From an uncultured Lachnospiraceae bacterium (lineage in GTDB: Bacteria > Bacillota > Clostridia > Lachnospirales > Lachnospiraceae), in NCBI GenBank assembly GCA_910587105.1, contig CAJUMB010000077.1:1-13037 (forward strand): a DNA stretch of 13,037 bases. The letters run 5' to 3'. Shown here piece by piece: positions 5,715 to 11,341 of the stretch (positions are counted from its first letter, which is position 1; each line of letters begins with the position of its first letter). Under the pieces are notes generated by a model. That model did no database searches and had not been told where the DNA came from. It saw nothing but the letters and a program-made list of their open reading frames with translations. The position numbers were made by a program, and so were the translations under genes.

Positions 5715-6149
5715 ATGATGAAAAAAACAACAGATGAGCTGCTGAATATACTTACTTCTGTTCATTCAGAAGCTGAACTGGGCAATTTTGTGGGAAAATT
5801 GGAGAAGTTAGGAAGAGTGCCTTCTTTTCCGGAGTATCTGAAAGAGAAAATGCAGGAGAGAGAGTTGGAAGCCGGCGAGCTCTGGAGGGCTGCGCAGATT
5901 CCCCGGAGTTACGGATACAATATTTTAAGCGGAGTGAGGAAGCCGAAGCGGGATAAAGTGCTTGCGTTGTGTCTGGCGCTGAACCTTTCCTGCGAAGAAA
6001 CACAGCGTGTCCTCAAGGTGGCCGGGGCAGGTGCGCTGTATCCCAGAAGGCAGAGAGATGCTGTGATCATGTTCTCCCTGAGAAAGGGGCTTTCTGTGAT
6101 GGATACCAATATACTTCTGGATGAATTTTCCCAGGAACCGCTGGGTTAG
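5715..6149 (+). CDS. XRE-type helix-turn-helix regulator
   Basis: A 144-residue protein with a Cro/C1-type helix-turn-helix at about residues 45-95: ELWRAAQIPRSYGYNILSG is the two-helix core, followed by RKPKRDKVLALCLALNLS, the usual third and fourth helices. The N-terminal 40 residues are a short helical extension and the last 50 are helical with no named domain. It is divergent from the kinase gene with overlapping promoters, so it is a good candidate to control the kinase, itself, or to be a kinase substrate (inference). AAGGAG (5698-5703) lies 11 nt before ATGATG at 5715. A better-spaced ATG at 5711 is out of frame and stops after 8 codons. The dehydrogenase gene follows 44 nt later and is probably co-transcribed. 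Confidence 0.72.
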   Translation: MMKKTTDELLNILTSVHSEAELGNFVGKLEKLGRVPSFPEYLKEKMQERELEAGELWRAAQIPRSYGYNILSGVRKPKRDKVLALCLALNLSCEETQRVLKVAGAGALYPRRQRDAVIMFSLRKGLSVMDTNILLDEFSQEPLG

Positions 6150-6193
6150 TACACCATTTTGTAGATACTCAAACGCTAAGTGAGGAGGTTTGT

Positions 6194-7156
6194 ATGAACA
6201 TTGTAATTTTGGAAAGAAGCAGTGTAGGGGAGGATGTTTCCGTTGACTGTCTGCAGGAGCTGGGAGAACTGACAGTATATCCTAACACGGCGGCAGGAGA
6301 GGTGGAGAGCAGGGTGAAAGAGGCGGAGATCGTGATTGCAAACAAATCACCGCTCAATGAAGAAACCCTGAAACATGCTTCTTCACTGAGGTTAATCTGT
6401 GAGCTTGCCACAGGTTATGATAACGTGGATCTGGAGTACTGTGACAGACGGGGCATCCGGGTGGTGAATGTGGTGGATTATTCCACAGCGTCTGTGGCAC
6501 AGCACACCTTTGCTCTTTGTTTCTATGTTCTGGAGAAACTGCATCACTACGACCATTATGTGAAGTCGGGGCAGTATGCGTCTCAGGATAGATTTTCTAA
6601 TTTTGATATTCCTTTTACTGAGCTGGATGGTAAGACCTGGGGAATCGCAGGGATGGGAAATATCGGAAGAAAAGTGGCGGGAATTGCGGAAGCGTTTGGA
6701 TGTAAAGTGATTTTTTATTCCACCTCTGGCACAAGTACCTGCACAGAATATGAGAGAGTGGATTTTGATACACTGCTCAGAGAATCAGATTTCCTATCCC
6801 TGCACTGTCCGCTGAGTGATAAGACCAGAAACCTGATTGACCTGGAGGCTCTCAGGAAGATGAAGAAAACTGCAATTTTGATGAATGTGGCCAGAGGGCC
6901 TGTGGTCAATGATGAGGCGCTGTACACGGCGCTGACGGAGAATATGATTGCCGGAGCAGGATTGGATGTGACAGGGACGGAGCCTATGAGGGATTCGAAT
7001 CCTCTGAGTAAAATCATGGACAGCAATCAGCTGATTATCACGCCCCATCTGGCATGGGCCAGTATTGAAGCGAGAAAACGGGTGGTGGAGGAGACCTATA
7101 AGAATATAGAGGCCTTTTGCAGAGGGGAACAGAGGAACATAGTGGGAAACTGCTGA
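6194..7156 (+). CDS. D-2-hydroxyacid dehydrogenase (NAD-dependent)
   Basis: A 320-residue cytosolic oxidoreductase of the D-isomer-specific 2-hydroxyacid dehydrogenase family, which interconverts 2-hydroxy and 2-keto acids such as glycerate/hydroxypyruvate. The Rossmann loop is G153-M-G155-N-I-G158, and the catalytic triad of the family is R234 (NVARGPVV), E263 (GTEP) and H285 (ITPHLAW). ELATGYDNVD (70-79) is the usual substrate-domain motif. The length is standard. GGAGG lies 6 nt before the ATG at 6194. The branch resembles glycerate dehydrogenase/hydroxypyruvate reductase, but the substrate cannot be fixed. Probably co-transcribed with the XRE gene and ended by the strong terminator at 7209. 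Confidence 0.88.
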   Translation: MNIVILERSSVGEDVSVDCLQELGELTVYPNTAAGEVESRVKEAEIVIANKSPLNEETLKHASSLRLICELATGYDNVDLEYCDRRGIRVVNVVDYSTASVAQHTFALCFYVLEKLHHYDHYVKSGQYASQDRFSNFDIPFTELDGKTWGIAGMGNIGRKVAGIAEAFGCKVIFYSTSGTSTCTEYERVDFDTLLRESDFLSLHCPLSDKTRNLIDLEALRKMKKTAILMNVARGPVVNDEALYTALTENMIAGAGLDVTGTEPMRDSNPLSKIMDSNQLIITPHLAWASIEARKRVVEETYKNIEAFCRGEQRNIVGNC

Positions 7157-7208
7157 CAGGAGAAATAGGTGTACGGTCCCTTAAGAAAATCAGCAGTGAG
7201 AATATAAT

Positions 7209-7259
7209 TATGCGCATGATATCTGTTGGAAAACAGACCATCATGCGCATAGTTTTTTG
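7209..7259 (+). terminator. Strong rho-independent terminator of the dehydrogenase gene
   Basis: TATGCGCATGAT (7209-7220) and ATCATGCGCATA (7240-7251) form a perfect 12-bp stem with a further inner CTGTT/AACAG pairing. It is followed by GTTTTTTG. It lies between two convergent genes and has a T run only on the plus side. Confidence 0.88.
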
Positions 7260-7269
7260 TATTCTTAGT

Positions 7270-8652
7270 TTAGAAAATCCCTGGTCCTGTGGTGCTGGTT
7301 GTTTTAAAGTCGAAATATTTTGTCTCATAATCGGGCACCAGCTGGGACCAGTCATTTATGCCCAGATACTGCCTGCAGCCGGCGGTGTAAGAATCGCACT
7401 GGGGGGTATCCATGTACTTGAATACCTCATGAGAGGCTTTCATCTGTCCCATTCCTGCAGTCCAAAGGCCCATATAGAGGCCGTGGCTGCTGATCTCCTG
7501 GGGGGAATCTGCCTGACACCGGAAAATGATACAGTCGATCATATCGTTAAATTCTGCCTTGTAATAGGCATAGGCAATAGCGGCGGCCTGTTTCATCTCA
7601 CCGTCTGTGCCATGGGAGCTGAATCCCTGTTCCGTGAGCATGATTCTGGTATTGGAGCCGTAAGTGGATTTTACATATTTTGTCAGTTGCTCAATGTTTT
7701 TCATGGTAATACATGGGGAATCAATGCTGTCTTTTACCCGGTGTTCTGAATTACTCCAGAAAGCGGCATCTGTCAGAGGTTCGGAATATGCGTGATAGCC
7801 GATGGTAAAGTCCGGGCTGTCATATTTTTTCAGCCGCTGGGCAAAGGTGTCCAGGAAGGATTTGCCGCTGTGGACTCTGCCGGGGATGCTGGTATTCCAG
7901 CTGTGCTCCAGGCAGATGCTGATTCTTGCATCCGGGGAGGATTCCCTGACTGCTGAATGGACAACCTGGAACGTATCTGCATAGAGATTGGCGTTTTCCT
8001 CCAGGGAGGCAGAGCCTGTATAAAACCATTCGTCGTAGGCGTTTACTTCGTTTCCAACCAGATAATTACTGATATACCCTCTGTCGTGTCTTCCATCAAA
8101 TTCCTGTGCAATACAGCTGAACAGAGCCGCATACAGTTCGCGGGCTTCCGGGGTGCTGATATTCCACGCGTAGTAATTATGTGCTCCACGCGTCCGGGCT
8201 GCAGGATGAATCAGATCAGTCAGGCCATCTGTCCAGGGAAGCAGGAATTCCACAGACAGATTTACATCTGCCTCCTGAAGCTGGGAGAACAGACTTCCCC
8301 ACTGGTTGAATGCATTCAAATTAAATGTGTAGGTATTGCCGTTGTATATGTACTCCAGCAGGTTGTTAGAAGGTGTCATAAATTCTGTAATATTAATGTT
8401 AAACAGACAGTAATTAATCCCCAGGCTGAGGGCATCCTCAATACTTTCGCCGAACTGCAGTCCCTTTTTGGAATAGGAAGGGGTGAAAGTCTGGGCTTTG
8501 GGAGCTGTAAGCTGTGCGCCCGGCCAGTGTTCCTCATCCGGGCCGGTGCTCAGAGCATCTGCTGGTGCGGCGGCTGAGAATAACAGTCCTGCAGTGAGAA
8601 ATAAGGCAGTGCCTTTTTTGCACCATTTTTTTATTTGGTTTTTAATGATCAT
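7270..8652 (-). CDS. Secreted glycoside hydrolase-like protein (DUF5722-type)
   Basis: A 460-residue exported protein. Residues 1-33 are a signal peptide: a Lys-rich start, hydrophobic TALFLTAGLLFSAAA, and a likely cut near ADA-LS. The rest looks like a (beta/alpha)8 barrel of the GH-A type. YLVGNEVNA (197-205) carries the Asn-Glu pair typical of the acid/base (E202), and IMLTEQGFSS (337-346) the nucleophile position (E341). IGYHAYSEPL (284-293) fits the substrate-binding strand between them. It resembles the uncharacterised DUF5722 proteins of Lachnospiraceae (recall, not a search). There is no sortase motif or carbohydrate-binding module. The start has AGGAG 7 nt upstream, with a clear promoter and an operator-like inverted repeat. 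Substrate unknown. Confidence 0.72.
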   Translation of the reverse strand: MIIKNQIKKWCKKGTALFLTAGLLFSAAAPADALSTGPDEEHWPGAQLTAPKAQTFTPSYSKKGLQFGESIEDALSLGINYCLFNINITEFMTPSNNLLEYIYNGNTYTFNLNAFNQWGSLFSQLQEADVNLSVEFLLPWTDGLTDLIHPAARTRGAHNYYAWNISTPEARELYAALFSCIAQEFDGRHDRGYISNYLVGNEVNAYDEWFYTGSASLEENANLYADTFQVVHSAVRESSPDARISICLEHSWNTSIPGRVHSGKSFLDTFAQRLKKYDSPDFTIGYHAYSEPLTDAAFWSNSEHRVKDSIDSPCITMKNIEQLTKYVKSTYGSNTRIMLTEQGFSSHGTDGEMKQAAAIAYAYYKAEFNDMIDCIIFRCQADSPQEISSHGLYMGLWTAGMGQMKASHEVFKYMDTPQCDSYTAGCRQYLGINDWSQLVPDYETKYFDFKTTSTTGPGIF

Positions 8653-8689
8653 TTCTGGACTCCTATATTTTCTTTGGATATGATTAGAG

Positions 8690-8711
8690 GGTTAAAAGTC
8701 TGTTTTTAACC
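8690..8711. promoter_or_regulatory. Operator-like inverted repeat at the glycosidase gene start site
   Basis: GGTTAAAA (8690-8697) and TTTTAACC (8704-8711) are a perfect 8-bp inverted repeat with a 6-nt centre. It lies directly downstream of the -10 (8720-8725), covering the predicted transcription start. That is a typical place for a repressor such as a LacI/GntR-type sugar regulator, although no such regulator gene is in the window. Confidence 0.5.
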
Positions 8712-8719
8712 ACAGCATT

Positions 8720-8748
8720 ATTATAATGGAAGAAAACGGGAAAATCAA
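8720..8748 (-). promoter_or_regulatory. Promoter of the secreted glycosidase-like gene
   Basis: On the minus strand TTGATT (8748-8743), exactly 17 bp, then TATAAT (8725-8720). The start would be near 8713, about 60 nt before the ATG at 8652. Confidence 0.7.
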
Positions 8749-8814
8749 GCCATATCAGACTGCACCTATTTATAGATCAAGAACAGGGCCGCCCCCAATT
8801 TCATCAAAAATTTT

Positions 8815-9435
8815 TCAAACACCCTTTAGTATAAAATCCAGATTTCTCAATGTCTCCGGATAAGAGGTAAACAGCATGGTATGGATGTGAAGCCGGGCGG
8901 CTGCATCCAGGTTTTCCTGGCGGTCGTCCAGGAACAGAGCACGCTGGGGGTCAATGGAATATTTATCCAATAGGGTAAGGTAGATTTCCGGTTCCGGCTT
9001 GATTTGTCCTGCCTGGAAAGAAAAAAGCTCTCCATCCATATAATTGCGGAACTGCATCATATGTTCCGTTTTATGAAATAAATACCTGGAGTAATTGGAG
9101 AGTATATAGGTGCGGCAGTTTTGCTCCCTGCATTTTATGACAAAGGAATCGGCATAATCATAAGTATGGATGCAGCCTTCGCAATTTTCATAAACCTGCT
9201 GAATCTCCTGCCGGTACTGAGGGGCATTCTGAATAAACAGGTTTAAATATTCCTGGTCAGGCAGCAGACTGCGGTCCATCTCATTCCACTGGGGACTGAG
9301 GAACATAGCAGAGGCCACAGCATCCCGGACGTCAGAGGGAAAACCGAAACTGTCCAGGTAAGTTTTCCAGTGGTAATCCATAAGTACGTTGCCTACGTCA
9401 AAAATAATGGTATCGATTTTTTGATTTTTTGTCAT
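8815..9435 (-). CDS. HAD-superfamily hydrolase (YihX-like)
   Basis: A 206-residue cytosolic phosphatase-type HAD protein. Motif I is IIFDVGNVL, with the nucleophile Asp but Gly where most have the second Asp (DxG type, as in YihX-like sugar-phosphate phosphatases). Motif II is YILSNYS, motif III KPEPEIY and motif IV LFLDDRQEN. The helical cap lies between motifs I and II. An ATG at 9450 is in frame, but AAAGGA (9442-9447) lies 6 nt before the ATG at 9435, so the shorter start is preferred. A weak promoter (TTCTCA, 17 bp, TATCAT at 9568-9540, minus strand) may drive it. Substrate unknown. The glycosidase gene downstream has its own promoter, so the two need not be co-regulated. Confidence 0.8.
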   Translation of the reverse strand: MTKNQKIDTIIFDVGNVLMDYHWKTYLDSFGFPSDVRDAVASAMFLSPQWNEMDRSLLPDQEYLNLFIQNAPQYRQEIQQVYENCEGCIHTYDYADSFVIKCREQNCRTYILSNYSRYLFHKTEHMMQFRNYMDGELFSFQAGQIKPEPEIYLTLLDKYSIDPQRALFLDDRQENLDAAARLHIHTMLFTSYPETLRNLDFILKGV

Positions 9436-9861
9436 GATTTTTCCTTTCATTATTCTGCCAGTTGTGCAGCAGTGTTTATATGGAGTGGTTGTTTTGGTAA
9501 ATTTCGTTGAGGCGTATGGTTATTTCTCGTGATGGGGTTATGATAGCATAATTATCTGAAGTTGAGAACCCAAAAAAGATGCGTCTGTTTTGGGCGGCCC
9601 GCGGCGAAAAAAGCGCCGGACACTCCTTCTATTTTGTTCTGGCGGAGCAGCAGGCATGTTAAAACACTGCCCATCCGCGTTTTACTTATGGATTCCTCTA
9701 CCTAATTCATTTACCGTCTGCGTTATTTTTATTTTTTTTGTTATAGTTATATCGAGGAAATATATCATTGCCAATAGTTTTATTCCGTTTTCATAAAAAA
9801 TATTGCGATTACGTTATTTTTGTGCTACTATAAATACAAGAAAAAAGAAGGGAGTGACTTC
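9436..9861. other. Long intergenic region, AT-rich on the right
   Basis: No convincing gene. The left part holds a weak possible promoter of the HAD gene. The middle (about 9586-9620) is GC-rich with a small hairpin CGGCG/CGCCG around an A run. From about 9720 the DNA becomes strongly AT-rich up to the XRE gene. A plus-strand open frame (9590-9796) encodes a hydrophobic tail but has no ribosome site and no family resemblance, so it is not called. The change in composition suggests that an acquired segment begins here. Confidence 0.4.
9803..9831 (+). promoter_or_regulatory. Possible promoter of the repeat-tailed XRE gene
   Basis: TTGCGA (9803-9808), 17-bp spacer, TACTAT (9826-9831). The surroundings are AT-rich, so chance matches are likely. 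A start near 9838 would give a leader of about 24 nt containing AAGGGAG. Confidence 0.4.
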
Positions 9862-10206
9862 ATGGCAATAAGCTACAGAAAATTATTTCACCTCCTCATA
9901 GATAAAAATATGAAAAAGGGAGAATTACAGAAAAAGGCAGGAATCACAGCTTCCATTATGGCAAGACTGGCAAAAGATGAAACTGTTAAAAGTGACACCC
10001 TTGGAAAAATCTGTGACGCTCTTGATTGTCAACCGGGGGATATCATGGAAAACATTCCAAACACTAATTCTCAAGAAATAAAACCTATTTCTAAGTGCGC
10101 TAAAACCATTAAGCCCCTATCAGAGCAATCCAAAACAGTTAAACCTTTTTCAAAACAAGCGAAAACACCTAAGCCTCTCTCAGAAATAGATGAACTCATG
10201 TTATAA
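9862..10206 (+). CDS. Small XRE/Cro-type regulator with a repetitive C-terminal tail
   Basis: A 114-residue protein. Residues 5-65 are a compact Cro/C1-type HTH (ELQKKAGITASIMARLAKDE is the helix-turn-helix core; SDTLGKICDALDCQPGDIME is the usual ending of the YozG-like/HTH_26 class). The tail, residues 73-110, is made of 10-residue units following (I/V)KPxSxxxKT, three complete and one partial, very basic and probably unfolded. Such tails are not usual in this class, whose members normally stop near residue 70-75. AAGGGAG lies 7 nt before the ATG at 9862. The neighbours downstream are a decayed PH/GRAM-like gene and a Uma2 gene. Confidence 0.78.
   Translation: MAISYRKLFHLLIDKNMKKGELQKKAGITASIMARLAKDETVKSDTLGKICDALDCQPGDIMENIPNTNSQEIKPISKCAKTIKPLSEQSKTVKPFSKQAKTPKPLSEIDELML
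10078..10185 (+). repeat. 30-bp tandem repeat coding for the XRE tail
   Basis: Units at 10078-10107, 10108-10137 and 10138-10167, with a partial fourth from 10168, each encode a variant of (I/V)KPxSxxxKT. Period 30 nt, so copy-number change keeps the reading frame. The units have diverged at the DNA level while keeping K, P, S and KT, which suggests either age or selection on the protein. Confidence 0.7.
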
Positions 10207-10304
10207 CAAGCTTACCATGAATCATACAGGAAAAAAGATTCAAACAAAACAAAGGCTGAACTGGACACAGAGGACAAAAACAATATACAGGAGGAAACCT
10301 AATC

Positions 10305-10620
10305 ATACAGGAGACAATCATATTACAGGGTGTATGTAACCAGCCGTATCAAAGGGGCTCGTGGAAAACGGTCACGCTATGCTGACAAATCAGAGGTTCA
10401 TTTACTCAAAACATTCCTTTGTCAAAATCGCGGCGATGGGCGTTCTCGTAAATCTCACCAGGGGTGATTTTGACTTTGACATTCCCATTGCTGACATTAC
10501 GGACATTAAGGAGGCCACAAGGCCTATGAGCAAAGTGCTGGCAATCCGAACGTAAGGTGCCGAATACCGTTTTTCTTTACCAAGCCGGATGTGGCTGAAA
10601 AGCGGCAGGTGCATCCAAGA
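10305..10620 (+). pseudogene. Decayed PH/GRAM-like (bPH) domain gene
   Basis: The pieces of one protein are spread over all frames. ETIILQGVCNQPYQRG is read from 10311. After a frame change near 10355-10385 comes LTNQRFIYSKHSFVK and GDFDFDIPIADITDIKE, as in bacterial PH/GRAM domain proteins (PF14470-like). A TAA stop at 10553-10555 interrupts before GAEYRF, and FFTKPDV is then in another frame; loss of one T from the T tract at 10571-10575 would explain the last step. AGGAGG (10289-10294) is followed 10 nt later by ATA, where a start ATG may once have been. The remaining open stretch (10361-10555) might still make a 64-residue fragment. At least three lesions, so inactive. Confidence 0.6.
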
Positions 10621-10694
10621 ATATATAGTCCTTCCGCCCTTTGTCAGCAATCCACTGTCAATTCACAACAAGTGTCCGCAAATGACTACAACAC

Positions 10695-10706
10695 ATGCAG
10701 CTGCAT
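10695..10706. promoter_or_regulatory. 12-bp palindrome upstream of the Uma2 gene
   Basis: ATGCAGCTGCAT is perfectly palindromic and lies 28 nt before the Uma2 start. Could be an operator; a palindrome of this size is also possible by chance. No clear promoter was found for the Uma2 gene between 10620 and 10733. Confidence 0.25.
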
Positions 10707-10733
10707 ACAATAACCATGAAAGGAAGTGCTGCT

Positions 10734-11294
10734 ATGGCTCAAGCATTACCTCAGGAAAGACGCTACACTCTTGATGATATCTATGCCTTGCCAGAAGGCG
10801 AACGGGCCGAGCTGATCGACGGCCGAATATACCATATGGCACCGCCCAGCCGTAAACATCAGGATATTGCCGGTGAACTCTTTGGAATCATCCGTGAATA
10901 CATTAAAACAAGCAACGGACCCTGCAGGGCCTATATTGCCCCGTTTGCCGTGTTCTTAAACGGAAATGACAGCAACTACGTAGAACCTGATATCAGTGTT
11001 ATTTGCAACCCAGATAAACTAAATGACAAAGGATGTTCCGGTGCCCCCGACTGGATTATAGAAATTGTTTCCCCCAGCAGCAGGCGGACGGACTATTACA
11101 CAAAGCTCTTTAAATACCGGACTGCTGGCGTTAGGGAATATTGGATTGTTGACCCTGCGAAAAACCGTATTTTTGTTTATAATTTCGAATCAGAAGATAC
11201 TTGCGATTACACCTTTAACGACTCCATAAAAGCTGGTATCTATGATGACTTGATTATCAACTTCTCTGATATCGCCAATCTGCTGAAGATTTAG
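10734..11294 (+). CDS. Uma2 family PD-(D/E)XK nuclease-like protein
   Basis: A 186-residue member of the Uma2/DUF820 family, predicted endonucleases of the PD-(D/E)XK fold whose cellular role is not established. The family signatures are ERAELIDGRIYHM (23-35), HQDIAGEL (42-49), NYVEPDISVI (81-90, D86), PDWIIEIVSPSS (105-116, E110) and VREYWIVDP (133-141, E135). These include the acidic residues expected at the active site; the usual second-motif lysine is replaced by V112 in E-I-V. The length is typical. AAAGGA is about 9 nt before the ATG at 10734, preferred over an in-frame ATG at 10695. It stands alone after a decayed gene and is closed by its own terminator, directly behind which a group II intron begins. 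Confidence 0.85.
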   Translation: MAQALPQERRYTLDDIYALPEGERAELIDGRIYHMAPPSRKHQDIAGELFGIIREYIKTSNGPCRAYIAPFAVFLNGNDSNYVEPDISVICNPDKLNDKGCSGAPDWIIEIVSPSSRRTDYYTKLFKYRTAGVREYWIVDPAKNRIFVYNFESEDTCDYTFNDSIKAGIYDDLIINFSDIANLLKI

Positions 11295-11305
11295 CCCAAA
11301 ACAAG

Positions 11306-11337
11306 AAAAGGCATGTGCTCTCCTGCATATGCCTTTT
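11306..11337 (+). terminator. Terminator of the Uma2 gene
   Basis: AAAAGGCAT (11306-11314) and ATGCCTTTT (11329-11337) form a 9-bp stem with a 14-nt loop, with the T run built into the 3' arm. The group II intron begins about 4 nt beyond it. Confidence 0.65.
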
Positions 11338-11341
11338 ATGT

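Noticed and set aside
5721..5729. Slippery heptamer A AAA AAC near the XRE start, possible programmed frameshift from the 5711 ATG
   Set aside because: A -1 shift from the 5711 frame leads to a stop within a few codons and does not enter the XRE frame, which is +1 relative to it.
7117..8577. Several long plus-strand open frames opposite the glycosidase-like gene
   Set aside because: Shadow frames of a gene with signal peptide, promoter and catalytic motifs on the minus strand.
9598..9621. CGGCG/CGCCG hairpin as terminator
   Set aside because: The stem is only 5 bp, the A run is in the loop, and no T tract follows on either strand.
9590..9796. 68-residue open frame with a hydrophobic tail
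   Set aside because: No ribosome binding site, and composition driven by AT-rich DNA; hydrophobicity follows from T-rich codons.
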